This document shows, in pieces, positions 56,114 through 64,000 of a stretch of 64,000 nt of DNA. How positions within the stretch are numbered: the first letter of the stretch is position 1; every line of letters starts with the position of its first letter. The translations under genes were made by a program, and so were the position numbers. Source of the DNA: Colwellia demingiae (GTDB lineage Bacteria > Pseudomonadota > Gammaproteobacteria > Enterobacterales > Alteromonadaceae); the NCBI RefSeq assembly GCF_007954275.1, contig NZ_VOLT01000002.1:372001-436000 (forward strand), written 5' to 3'. Below the pieces are notes generated by a model that worked only from the letters and a program-made list of their open reading frames with translations, ran no database searches and was not told the DNA's origin.

Positions 56114-56149
56114 GCTGCCAATTTCATTGTGTTTATTGGCAGCCTTTTT
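56114..56149 (+). terminator. Terminator after tsx-like gene
   Basis: Stem GCTGCCAAT / ATTGGCAGC with a 12-base loop and a T tract at 56145-56149. Confidence 0.88.
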
Positions 56150-56434
56150 ACTATCCACATTTTTTGAAAACGCCATACTGAACCCCACTACTGTGGCGCA
56201 GTATTTTGCACTCTTCAACCCTACTTATACCCTTGCTAACAGGTCTTAGGGGACTTTCTTGATGAAAGGTGCATTTCACTGATTTATCTGAAGCTTATTA
56301 AAACAAAAACAACGATATAACTTTACGACAACTCATACCAAACGGATTAATTTTGGTATTCAACATGTTCCCCAAAGAAAGCGTTGATTACCGTCTTAAT
56401 TTCTAACCTTAACACTATAAGAAGTAGGTCAATA
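56150..56434. other. Upstream region of the malic enzyme gene
   Basis: Non-coding spacer after the tsx-like terminator. It holds an ATACCAAACGGATTAATTTT-type repeat at about 56336-56355 with GGTATT downstream forming a weak hairpin, as at 7398. No RutR-like palindrome is visible here. Confidence 0.5.
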
Positions 56435-57682
56435 ATGTCTGATTTTAAACAAGCAGCACTGGATTATCACGCCTTACCAACGGCTGGAAAAATTGCCATT
56501 GCTATCACAAAACCCGCCGAAACAAGTGCTGATTTATCACTAGCCTATAGTCCTGGCGTCGCTGAGCCTTGTCGAGAAATCGCCAAAAATCCTGACGATG
56601 TTTATAAATACACAGGAAAAGGCAATACCGTTGCCGTTATCTCAAACGGTACTGCCGTATTAGGTTTAGGTAATTTAGGGCCGATGGCATCTAAGCCAGT
56701 AATGGAGGGTAAAGCCTTATTATTTAAACGCTTTGCAGACATTAATTCGTTCGATATTGAAGTAACGCATAAAACACCTGAAGAGTTCATCAATACGGTG
56801 GCTGCTATTGCGGATAGTTTTGGAGGTATTAACTTAGAAGATATCAAAGCACCCGAGTGTTTTATCATTGAAAAAGCATTAAATGAGCGCTGTAAAATAC
56901 CGGTATTCCATGATGACCAGCACGGTACTGCTATCGTGACGGCTGCTGCCATGATTAATGCCCTAGAAATTCAAAATAAGAAAATTGAACAAGCTGATAT
57001 CGTTTGTTTAGGTGCCGGTGCAGCTGCTATTGCATGTATGGAGTTGCTAATTCAATGTGGCGCAATGCGTGAAAAAATATACATGCTCGACACGAAAGGC
57101 GTTATTCATACCCGCCGTGATGATTTATCTGAATATAAAACCCGTTTTGCCAACAACACCGACAAACGAACCTTAGATGATGTCATTGAAGGCGCTGATG
57201 TTTTTATTGGTGTTTCTGGTCCTAACTTACTTAGCACTGATCAGCTAAAGAAAATGGCAGACAACCCTGTTGTGTTTGCGTGTTCTAACCCAGACCCTGA
57301 AATAAAACCTGAATTAGCGCACAGTGTTAGAAGTGATTTAATTATGGCAACAGGTCGTTCTGATTACCCAAATCAAGTGAACAATGTTTTATGTTTCCCT
57401 TTTATTTTCCGCGGTGCTTTAGATGTACGAGCGCGTAAGATTAATAACGAAATGAAAATAGCTGCGGTCCATGCGATTAGAGAGCTAGCCAAGCAAGATG
57501 TACCGGAAAGTGTTTTAAAAGCAAGTAATGAAAAGGAATTATCCTTTGGTAAAGGTTACATTATCCCTCGCCCGATGGATCCAAGGTTATGCAAAAACGT
57601 TGCCTTAGCCGTTGCCAAAGCTGCGGTTGACTCAGGCGTTGCTGCACTGCCTTTACCTGATGGTTATATGAATGAAATCTAA
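56435..57682 (+). CDS. NAD(P)-dependent malic enzyme, short form
   Basis: Decarboxylates malate to pyruvate. 415 residues from MSDFKQAALDYH; the open frame extends 51 bases upstream without a better start. It corresponds to the N-terminal part of MaeB (KTGKGNTVAVISNGTAVLGLGNLGPMASKPVMEGKALLFK character near 60-100; DDQHGTAIV; Rossmann VCLGAGAAAIACMELL), ending without the phosphotransacetylase domain of 759-residue MaeB. With malate synthase G it would form the glyoxylate to malate to pyruvate route. Cofactor preference cannot be told. Confidence 0.92.
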   Translation: MSDFKQAALDYHALPTAGKIAIAITKPAETSADLSLAYSPGVAEPCREIAKNPDDVYKYTGKGNTVAVISNGTAVLGLGNLGPMASKPVMEGKALLFKRFADINSFDIEVTHKTPEEFINTVAAIADSFGGINLEDIKAPECFIIEKALNERCKIPVFHDDQHGTAIVTAAAMINALEIQNKKIEQADIVCLGAGAAAIACMELLIQCGAMREKIYMLDTKGVIHTRRDDLSEYKTRFANNTDKRTLDDVIEGADVFIGVSGPNLLSTDQLKKMADNPVVFACSNPDPEIKPELAHSVRSDLIMATGRSDYPNQVNNVLCFPFIFRGALDVRARKINNEMKIAAVHAIRELAKQDVPESVLKASNEKELSFGKGYIIPRPMDPRLCKNVALAVAKAAVDSGVAALPLPDGYMNEI

Positions 57683-57708
57683 ACTACTGCCTTAATTCAT
57701 TTAATCGA

Positions 57709-57734
57709 AAAAGCCGCTACTTTTAGCGGCTTTT
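57709..57734 (+). terminator. Terminator after malic enzyme gene
   Basis: Stem AAAAGCCGCTA / TAGCGGCTTTT with a 4-base loop. Confidence 0.9.
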
Positions 57735-57975
57735 ATAGCCATCTTTTATAACTAGATCATGATATCTGCAAAAAACACATCTAATAACGAATCATTCGCA
57801 TCCAATTATATTTTATTTTATAAAAATGTTTTACAATCCTCAAAATGTCACTTCAATACTGACAAAGCTCCCCCTGCAATGTTATCTAAACGCGTATTAA
57901 GTCCATAAAAGACTTACCTTGTTTTCTAGCTCAGGGATATATCAGGGCTTTTCAGTGCTAGCTTTAGGTAAACTC

Positions 57976-59115
57976 ATGAATATAAGAAAAACTTTTTTTT
58001 GGCTGCATTTAATAATAGGCTGTAGTGCTGCTATTTTTATTTTTTTAATGTCTCTCACGGGTGTTGCATTAACCTATGAACGTCAGATGATTAAAACCGC
58101 CGAACGTAGCGATTATCCTGAAGCACCAATCGCATCAAATAAAAAATTGCCCCTGTCACAGCTTTTAATTATAGCTAAACAATACCCAAGCAAAAAAGTC
58201 GCTCAAGTTGTGGTAGAAAATCAGCCCAATGCACCGATTATTATTAAAGATGGCAGAAAAACATTAGCTTATCTTAATCCTTATACGGGGGCAGAAATAG
58301 CGATACCCGGTCAAGGCACCAAAACTTTTTTCCGTAAATTAAGAGCTTTTCATCGTTGGCTAACCTTCGATGGAAAATTCAGTCAAACCGGGCGAGAGGT
58401 TAATGGTATTGCCAATATCATTTTTATTGTTTTAATTCTTTCAGGGCTTTATTTATGGCTACCTAAACGATTTAACAACAGAGCATTCAAGCAAAGGTTA
58501 ACCTTGTCTGGAAATTACCCAAACAAGAGTGCGAGAAATTATCAATGGCATAATGTTTTTGGTATTTATATCGCGCCGGTACTTTTTGTAGTGGTGGTTA
58601 CTGCGGTATTTTTTTCATACAAATGGCCAGGTCAAACGCTTAAAAACTATGTATCTACCGAATCAGTTTCGCTCGCTAAGCCTGTAGAAGTTTCAGCTCA
58701 ACAAGGTGAATTACTTCTGCCTATTGTTAAGCAATTAACCAAAATAAGACAATATTACCCACAGTGGCAAAGCATTCAATTCTCATTGGATAATGCCCCG
58801 ACTAACAGCAAAATTTACCGTGTGGATATGGGCAATGGTGGTGAACCACAAAAACGTGTTTCGATATTATTAGATTCCTCAACAGGTGATGTGGTTCAAG
58901 AACAAACATTTGAACAACTATCTAACTATAGCAAGCTACGCAGCTATATTAGGTTTCTTCATACTGGTGAAGTCTTTGGGCCATTTGGACAAACTATTGC
59001 AGGTTTGGCTTCGTTGTTTGCATGCTTGTTAGTGTATACCGGCGCGATGCTTTCTTGGAGACGTTGGAAAAATAGTCGAAAAGTAAGTGGCACTGTATCC
59101 GCGCAAGTAAATTAA
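57976..59115 (+). CDS. PepSY-associated TM helix protein (possible ferric reductase-like)
   Basis: 379 residues from MNIRKTFFWLHL. Four membrane segments and the PepSY-TM layout: FFWLHLIIGCSAAIFIFLMSLTGVALTYER (about 7-36), FHRWLTF at about 128, NIIFIVLILSGLYLWLP (about 150-166), WHNVFGIYIAPVLFVVVVTAVFFSY (about 193-217) and a final helix with GAMLSWRRW. Such proteins often occur with TonB siderophore receptors and may reduce iron, but none is next to it here. Conserved histidines could bind heme. Substrate uncertain. Confidence 0.83.
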   Translation: MNIRKTFFWLHLIIGCSAAIFIFLMSLTGVALTYERQMIKTAERSDYPEAPIASNKKLPLSQLLIIAKQYPSKKVAQVVVENQPNAPIIIKDGRKTLAYLNPYTGAEIAIPGQGTKTFFRKLRAFHRWLTFDGKFSQTGREVNGIANIIFIVLILSGLYLWLPKRFNNRAFKQRLTLSGNYPNKSARNYQWHNVFGIYIAPVLFVVVVTAVFFSYKWPGQTLKNYVSTESVSLAKPVEVSAQQGELLLPIVKQLTKIRQYYPQWQSIQFSLDNAPTNSKIYRVDMGNGGEPQKRVSILLDSSTGDVVQEQTFEQLSNYSKLRSYIRFLHTGEVFGPFGQTIAGLASLFACLLVYTGAMLSWRRWKNSRKVSGTVSAQVN

Positions 59116-59175
59116 TTATGACTTAATAAGGTTGGTATAAGTAGATCCTTAAGTGGCTCTACTTAAATGGTGGTA

Positions 59176-59733
59176 TTAGTCGCGTTTATATAAAGACTCT
59201 ATTGTGCTTGTCGCAATAGTGTTCGCATTAATCATATAGCCCGTTAACGCGCCTGACGCCTCTTTTGGCAATTCTAGCTTCTCTACCGATAATGCATGTA
59301 CGGTAAAGCGGTAATGATGCACTCCGTGACCTTCTGGCGGGCAAGCGCCACCAAATCCTCGGTAACCGAAATCATTGGCTATTTGCACACTGCCCTCGGG
59401 TGCTAAGTCATTTTTAGCACTGCCGGCGCCTGCGGCTATTTCGGTCACAGTATGAGGAATATTCACTATTTGCCAATGCCACCAACCACTGCCTGTCGGT
59501 GCATCAGGATCATAGGCCGTAATCGCAAAACTTTTCGTGCCTTCAGGTACACCCGACCATGTTAGCTGTGGCGATAAGTCACCACCGGCACAACCAAAGC
59601 CATTAAACTCTTGGGCTTTAGACATGAACTCTCCATCAGCAATATCCTGGCTAGATAATTTAAGTGTCTCTGCGAAAACGGCTGATGAAAGACCTACGAA
59701 GAGTAATGCAACTAATGTGAACGGCTTAAACAT
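59176..59733 (-). CDS. YbhB/YbcL-family (PEBP-like) protein
   Basis: 185 residues, an exported phosphatidylethanolamine-binding-protein fold. It has a signal peptide (LVALLFVGLSSAVFA), then SPQLTWSGVPEGTKSFAITAYDPDAPTGSGWWHW (about 53-86), the family's CR1 ligand-binding motif, and GYRGFGGACPPEGHGVHHYRFTVHAL (about 124-149). Bacterial members are of unknown physiological role. It is a single convergent gene after the PepSY protein. Confidence 0.88.
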   Translation of the reverse strand: MFKPFTLVALLFVGLSSAVFAETLKLSSQDIADGEFMSKAQEFNGFGCAGGDLSPQLTWSGVPEGTKSFAITAYDPDAPTGSGWWHWQIVNIPHTVTEIAAGAGSAKNDLAPEGSVQIANDFGYRGFGGACPPEGHGVHHYRFTVHALSVEKLELPKEASGALTGYMINANTIATSTIESLYKRD

Positions 59734-59875
59734 AATGATGAACCTTAATTAATGAATTGCTCATTGGTGGTTAGCAATGGATGATTAACTATAGCTAAGT
59801 ATTCTAGCGATATCCCACATAATTTATAGTCTAGATACCGTCAAGTTTCGCCCTAACCGTTCTGTTTGGTGAGTT

Positions 59876-60307
59876 TTATATAAACTTACACATGCCGTGA
59901 CCTAAAGAACTATTAGGTCTTTGGGTGTAACCATAACGACTATAAAAGGCCTCTTTGCCCTGTGCAGCCAACAAACCAATAGTAGAACCTTGGTTAGTGG
60001 CATCAGATAAATAGTCTTCTATCTGATCCATTAACGCCGCGCCAATACCCATTTTTTGGTAGCTTGGGTCTACAATCACATCTTGAATGTAAAAATACAT
60101 AGCGCCATCACCAACGACTCTTCCCATACCAACAAGTTGGTTCTCGTGTCGAATGTTCACATGGAACAAGCTGTTATTTAAGCTGTTTTCGGCGAGGTTC
60201 GCATCAAGATCGCCCCATCCCACTCTACTGCGTAATGTCAAAAAGTCTGCAACCGTTGGGCTTTCTAATTTTAAGCAAAATTTATCTGCTAACACTGTCA
60301 TCTCCAT
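59876..60307 (-). CDS. GNAT-family N-acetyltransferase
   Basis: 143 residues. The GNAT fold is visible from HVNIRHENQLVGMGRVVGDGAMYFYIQDVIVDPSYQKMGIGAALMDQIEDYL; the acetyl-CoA pyrophosphate loop is QKMGIGAAL (about 84-92), preceded by the YIQDVIVDP strand. The C-terminal FYSRYGYTQRPNSSLGHGM is typical of one uncharacterised subgroup. Start may be the first or third ATG-coded residue. Substrate unknown; no neighbour gives a clue. Confidence 0.83.
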   Translation of the reverse strand: MEMTVLADKFCLKLESPTVADFLTLRSRVGWGDLDANLAENSLNNSLFHVNIRHENQLVGMGRVVGDGAMYFYIQDVIVDPSYQKMGIGAALMDQIEDYLSDATNQGSTIGLLAAQGKEAFYSRYGYTQRPNSSLGHGMCKFI

Positions 60308-60549
60308 TTATTCTAGCGAGCGTAATTGTACGCTCTAATAAGAAAATCAAAGTCTATTACTACGTTAACTTAATGGCTGATAATTTCACATAATTAACAT
60401 CACTTTTATTTCAGGACTTTTTTAGGATTATGTTGTTAACGAGTTAATTTTAGACAGCAAAAAATGACTGTTTAAATGAATAAACAGCCATAGTGAATTG
60501 TTGCCCTTGAAAAGGCTTATTTATTAATTTATCTGGCTAAAAAGTAGTG

Positions 60550-61572
60550 TTATAAGTTGAAGTAAGTAACCTGCCCTTTAGCTTCAGCTAATTCAGCAGC
60601 TACTGAGGCTACAGCTAAATCTTGTAAGCCAACACCAGTACCATCAAACAAGGTAATATCTTCTGCTGAAGTACGGCCGGTTTTAGTGCCGTTAATCACT
60701 TCACCAATTGGCACAATATCGCTCTGATGAATGAGTTTTTGTGCAATCGCATGTTGGGCTTCACCCAGCATAATTGATTGCGCTAATTCATCAGTAAAGA
60801 CCTTATCTACTGTCAGTAATTTAGCATCAACTTCTTGCTTACCTATAGTGTCGGTTCCCATACACGCAATGTGAGTGCCTGGCTTGATCCAGTCTTTATC
60901 TATTAACGCTTCAAAAGCTGAAGTAATGGTAATAATGACATCCGCTTGAGCACAAAGTTCTTCACGCGTTACTGATTCAAACGGTAAACCTAATTCTTCA
61001 GCCACTGCGGCAAGGTTAGGTATTTGTTCAGGGTGGAAGTTCCAGCAAACAATTTTTTCAAAGTCACGTTGCTCAACAGCAGCACGTAATTGAAAAGTAG
61101 ATTGATGACCTGCACCTACCATACCTAGCACTTTTGAATCTTTACGGGCTAAATGCGCGATAGAAACAGCAGAAGAGGCAGCAGTACGCACGGCAGTTAA
61201 GTAGTTGCCGCCAACAAGGGATTTTAACTGGCATGTATCAGGGTCAAACAAAATCACGGTGGATTGGTGGTTAGTCAGGTCTTTTTGCACATTACCTGGC
61301 CAGTACCCCCCTGATTTTAAACCTAGCACCATACCGTCACGGTCGAAGCCTGATTTAAAACCATAGAGAGCATCCGCATGGCCAATGGCTTCACGTATTA
61401 CCGGAAAATTGTAGGCGGTATTTTTAGCCATAGCAGAAAACACGTTTTCTACCGCAGTAAAAGCATCGGCTCTACCCATCACTTCTTGGCATACCGCTTC
61501 TGAAACTACAGATACACCTTTTTTAACTGGTAAAGAGCTTTCTGGTAAATGGTTTTCTTTTGAATCACTCAT
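60550..61572 (-). CDS. bhcD: Iminosuccinate reductase (BhcD), ornithine cyclodeaminase family
   Basis: 340-residue member of the ornithine cyclodeaminase/mu-crystallin family with the Rossmann motif VLGMVGAGHQSTFQLRAAVEQ (about 144-164) and the typical VRTAASSAVSIAHLA (about 128-142). In the beta-hydroxyaspartate cycle BhcD reduces iminosuccinate to L-aspartate with NADH, regenerating the amino donor. The call rests on family membership plus its place as third gene after BhcB and BhcC homologues. AGGAC precedes the ATG. A weak hairpin (61600-61619) lies between bhcC and this gene. Confidence 0.85.
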   Translation of the reverse strand: MSDSKENHLPESSLPVKKGVSVVSEAVCQEVMGRADAFTAVENVFSAMAKNTAYNFPVIREAIGHADALYGFKSGFDRDGMVLGLKSGGYWPGNVQKDLTNHQSTVILFDPDTCQLKSLVGGNYLTAVRTAASSAVSIAHLARKDSKVLGMVGAGHQSTFQLRAAVEQRDFEKIVCWNFHPEQIPNLAAVAEELGLPFESVTREELCAQADVIITITSAFEALIDKDWIKPGTHIACMGTDTIGKQEVDAKLLTVDKVFTDELAQSIMLGEAQHAIAQKLIHQSDIVPIGEVINGTKTGRTSAEDITLFDGTGVGLQDLAVASVAAELAEAKGQVTYFNL

Positions 61573-61599
61573 AATTAATGTCCTAGAAAAATAGCAAAA

Positions 61600-61619
61600 C
61601 CCTCAACAAAGACTGAGGG
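61600..61619 (-). terminator. Intergenic hairpin between bhcC and bhcD
   Basis: CCCTCA / TGAGGG with an 8-base loop and, on the minus strand, TTTTG beyond. Possible partial terminator that lowers bhcD expression relative to bhcC. Confidence 0.5.
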
Positions 61620-61632
61620 CATAAATAGCTTA

Positions 61633-62781
61633 TTAGTACGCTTTACCACGTGCAGAAACTGGCCATAAGGTTTCAACTTTGCCATTACGTACGCCAACAT
61701 AGTAATCGTGAACGTTACACGTTGGATCACAATGCCCTGGTACTAGTTTTAGCTTTTCATTAATTTTTAATGCGCCGTTAGCATCTGAAATAACACCATG
61801 TTCATCAGAACACTTAATGTATTCAACATCGTCACGACCAAAAATGTACGGTAAACCACTATCTACTGATTGCGCTTTAAGACCCGCATCACAAATAGCT
61901 TTGTCAGCTTTGGTGTGACTCATAACAGACGTTAAGATGAATAATGAGTTTTCAAATTCTGAAATTCGTTCACCTTTTTCATCATGAATTCGTTGGTAAT
62001 CGGCGTCCATAAATGCATAAGAACCACATTGTAATTCATTGAAAACACCTGAATTGCCTTCAAAGTAATATGAACCTGTACCGCCACCACCAACGATGTC
62101 ACACTCAAGCCCTTCTGCTTTAAGCATGTCGATTGTACGAGCAACCATACCAACAGCGATATCGATCTTCTCTTTACGTTCTTGGAAGTTTTCCATGTGC
62201 TGCATAGCGCCTTGGTAAGCTTGAATACCAGAAAAAGTTAAACCCGGTGTTGCGGCAATCGCTTTAGCGATATCAACTACTGGCTGACCTTCACTTACAC
62301 CACAACGACCCGCGCCACAGTCAATTTCAACTAAACATTCAATTTGCGTGTCATGTTTATTAACCGCAGCCGCTAATTCAGCAACGTTTTCAATATCATC
62401 AACACAAACAAGAGTGCGAGCACCAAGTTTAGGTATACGTGCTAAACGGTCTATTTTTGCTGGATCACGTACTTGGTTAGACACTAAAACATCTTTAATA
62501 CCGCCACGCGCAAAAACTTCGGCTTCTGATACTTTTTGACAACATACACCACAGCTATCACCCAGTTTCTCTTGTAGAAGTGCTATATCGACAGATTTAT
62601 GCATTTTGCCATGCACACGATGGCGAACACCCATCTCTTTAGCGAATTGTCCCATCTTAGTAATGTTGCGCTCTAAAGCGTCTAAATCAACAATCAAACA
62701 AGGTGTTTGAATGTCCGCTTCATCCATACCTGGAAGTGCCGGAACGTCATAACCTACTTCTAAATCGTTTACTGTTGTCAT
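61633..62781 (-). CDS. bhcC: Beta-hydroxyaspartate aldolase (BhcC)
   Basis: PLP enzyme of the D-threonine aldolase/DSD1-like fold-type III family, condensing glycine and glyoxylate to beta-hydroxyaspartate. 382 residues from MTTVNDLEVGYDV; GGAG lies 6 bases upstream of this ATG, better than the ATG 12 bases before. Visible: VRHRVHGKMHKSVDIALLQ, with the lysine expected to bind PLP (HGKMHKS), CGAGRCGV, SGGGTGSYYFE-like VGGGGTGSYYFEGNSG, and metal ligands in GHCDPTCNVHDYYVGVR. It closely resembles, from memory, the characterised 3-hydroxy-D-aspartate aldolase of Paracoccus. Middle gene of bhcB-bhcC-bhcD. Confidence 0.92.
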   Translation of the reverse strand: MTTVNDLEVGYDVPALPGMDEADIQTPCLIVDLDALERNITKMGQFAKEMGVRHRVHGKMHKSVDIALLQEKLGDSCGVCCQKVSEAEVFARGGIKDVLVSNQVRDPAKIDRLARIPKLGARTLVCVDDIENVAELAAAVNKHDTQIECLVEIDCGAGRCGVSEGQPVVDIAKAIAATPGLTFSGIQAYQGAMQHMENFQERKEKIDIAVGMVARTIDMLKAEGLECDIVGGGGTGSYYFEGNSGVFNELQCGSYAFMDADYQRIHDEKGERISEFENSLFILTSVMSHTKADKAICDAGLKAQSVDSGLPYIFGRDDVEYIKCSDEHGVISDANGALKINEKLKLVPGHCDPTCNVHDYYVGVRNGKVETLWPVSARGKAY

Positions 62782-62904
62782 CTTCTTCTCCATAATTTTA
62801 ATTAATATTTAGATAATTTTTAGATTGAGCTTTTGTATGATTTTTAATTTGAACTTGAACCGAAATTTGAATTCGTTTTATTTTTTACTGTGGTACTTGT
62901 CGGC

Positions 62905-63882
62905 TTATTTATTCATCCACGGTAATTTATCTAAATCGACATTACCGCCAGTGAGAATTACCCCAATACGCTTGCCTTTAAATACTTCGGGGTTTTTCAA
63001 AATAATAGCTAGGGTTACCGCGCTGCTTGGCTCCACTACAATTTTCATGCGGATCCAAATAAGCTTCATTGCCGCGACAATTTCGTCTTCGGTTGCCGTT
63101 AAAATATCGGTGACATGATTTTTAACGAAATGCCAAGTTAGATCTTTAAGTGGAACTTTTAGACCATCGGCAATTGTTTCTGGAGCATCATCGGCAATAA
63201 TATGACCGGCTTTAAATGAGCGCGCAGCATCATCAGCATTCAAAGGCTCTGCCGCATAAATTTTTATTGTCGGATTAGTAGTAGATAGTGTTAAGCAGGT
63301 GCCTGAGATCATGCCGCCACCGCCAATTGGCGCAACCACAGTATCTAAATTAAGGACTTGATTAACGAGTTCTTTAGCACAAGTGGCTTGACCTGCGATA
63401 ACGCGTGGATCATTGTAAGGATGAACAAAATCAGCACCTGATTCGGCAACAACTTCAGCAAATACGGCTTCGCGTGAGCTAGTAGAAGGCTCACATTCAA
63501 CGATGATTCCGCCGTAGCCAATGACAGCATCTTTCTTAGCTTGCGGCGCTGTACGTGGCATCACTACGGTAACGGGTATGCCACGTCGTCCGGCTGCATA
63601 AGATAACGATAAAGCATGGTTACCTGATGAATGTGTAGCAACACCAATTTTTGCTTCAGCGTCTGTTAAACCAAAAACAGCATTACAGGCACCGCGCACT
63701 TTAAAAGCAGCTGCCTTTTGCAGGTTTTCACATTTAAAAAACAGCTCAGCACCTGTTAAATCATTTAGGAAACGTGAGGTTAATACGGGTGTTTCGTGAA
63801 TAAAGGGTTTAATACGTTCGTGGGCAACGAGTACATCCTCATAGCTTGGAATATTCATGGTTGGTTTAGGTGAACTGCTCAT
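62905..63882 (-). CDS. bhcB: Beta-hydroxyaspartate dehydratase (BhcB)
   Basis: PLP fold-type II enzyme (serine/threonine dehydratase family, 325 residues) that converts beta-hydroxyaspartate to iminosuccinate. PLP lysine in AAAFKVRGACNAV (about 58-70), HSSGNHALSLSYAA (about 84-97), PIGGGGMISGTCL (about 187-199) and a final GVILTGGNVDLDKLP. No regulatory ACT domain, unlike IlvA. Similar enzymes are serine racemase or threonine dehydratase, but position directly upstream of BhcC and BhcD homologues makes the cycle role the best fit. AGAGG precedes the ATG. First gene of the operon. Confidence 0.85.
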   Translation of the reverse strand: MSSSPKPTMNIPSYEDVLVAHERIKPFIHETPVLTSRFLNDLTGAELFFKCENLQKAAAFKVRGACNAVFGLTDAEAKIGVATHSSGNHALSLSYAAGRRGIPVTVVMPRTAPQAKKDAVIGYGGIIVECEPSTSSREAVFAEVVAESGADFVHPYNDPRVIAGQATCAKELVNQVLNLDTVVAPIGGGGMISGTCLTLSTTNPTIKIYAAEPLNADDAARSFKAGHIIADDAPETIADGLKVPLKDLTWHFVKNHVTDILTATEDEIVAAMKLIWIRMKIVVEPSSAVTLAIILKNPEVFKGKRIGVILTGGNVDLDKLPWMNK

Positions 63883-63909
63883 AGGTTCCTCTTAATATCT
63901 CTTGCGGTA

Positions 63910-63965
63910 TTAGCCGTCATGTTAGTCGTGGTTTTAGCCGTGACATTAATCGTGTGGTAAGTCGT
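63910..63965. repeat. Five 12-bp direct repeats upstream of bhcB
   Basis: TTAGCCGT, TTAGTCGT, TTAGCCGT, TTAATCGT and TAAGTCGT start at 63910, 63922, 63934, 63946 and 63958: an exact 12-bp period with variable 4-base spacers. They lie 28-83 bases upstream of the bhcB start, in its promoter/leader region, and could be binding sites for a regulator. Confidence 0.75.
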
Positions 63966-64000
63966 ATGTATCTATATGAGTCTCAAGGTGACTCTTAATT

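Noticed and set aside
62905..63882. Biosynthetic or catabolic threonine dehydratase
   Set aside because: Lacks the ACT regulatory domain of IlvA, which is already present at 21273, and sits in a bhcBCD operon.
63910..63965. CRISPR-like or iteron/origin array
   Set aside because: Repeats are only 8 bp with 4-bp spacers and lie in a metabolic promoter; no replication gene is nearby.

Overview
The window is a low-GC gammaproteobacterial chromosome segment. Gene order and protein sequence suggest a marine Alteromonadales bacterium of the Colwellia type. The evidence is an ilvGMEDA operon with a leader-peptide attenuator next to comM and ilvC/ilvY, an ATACCAAnCGGATTAA intergenic repeat that I recognise as common in Colwellia and Pseudoalteromonas, and several short non-coding elements with terminal inverted repeats. 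No tRNA, rRNA, CRISPR array, transposase or prophage gene was found. The organism call is inference from patterns, not a database search.

Layout. 1-4.1 kb: tesB, an Mpo1-like membrane protein, an MscS channel and a YihG-type acyltransferase. 4.1-6.9 kb: proB-proA, with the 3' end of proA repeated three times in a 106-bp tandem array. 6.9-11.3 kb: a conserved hypothetical, a YegD-like Hsp70 relative, the qmcA-nfeD pair, a 43-codon candidate membrane ORF and ppnP. 11.4-22.9 kb: branched-chain amino acid synthesis (ilvC/ilvY divergent pair, comM, then ilvL-ilvG-M-E-D-A). A diverged second copy of the ilvD tail lies between ilvD and ilvA. 22.9-26.5 kb: a small membrane protein, an ECF sigma factor, a di-heme c-type lipoprotein and a small hypothetical. 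27-37 kb: a CusCBA-type copper/silver efflux operon with a Met/His/Cys-rich leader gene, two secreted proteins, a membrane-anchored protein and a HupE/UreJ-2 protein.

37.4-64 kb is the most interesting part. It encodes nearly every step from guanine to central metabolism: guanine deaminase, xanthine dehydrogenase (XdhAB plus XdhC), membrane urate hydroxylase PuuD, UraH, UraD, allantoinase, allantoicase and ureidoglycolate lyase, which yield glyoxylate and urea. Glyoxylate can then enter malate synthase G plus a malic enzyme. It can also enter the beta-hydroxyaspartate cycle: BhcB, BhcC and BhcD homologues form one minus-strand operon at the right edge, and a class V glyoxylate aminotransferase (candidate BhcA) lies about 5.5 kb from it. 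A RutR-like TetR regulator sits inside the cluster. RutR-like palindromes (TGACAC..GTGTCA) overlap probable -35 regions both at xdhA and in the aminotransferase/tsx divergent promoter, which suggests one purine-glyoxylate regulon. The allantoinase gene carries a single in-frame TAA in the middle of an otherwise intact reading frame, so the pathway may be broken at that step, or the stop may be read through or a sequence error.

Three kinds of MITE-like elements and a twice-occurring hairpin with compensatory base changes account for much of the non-coding DNA. One MITE abuts the start codon of a gene and another separates glcB from a likely terminator.
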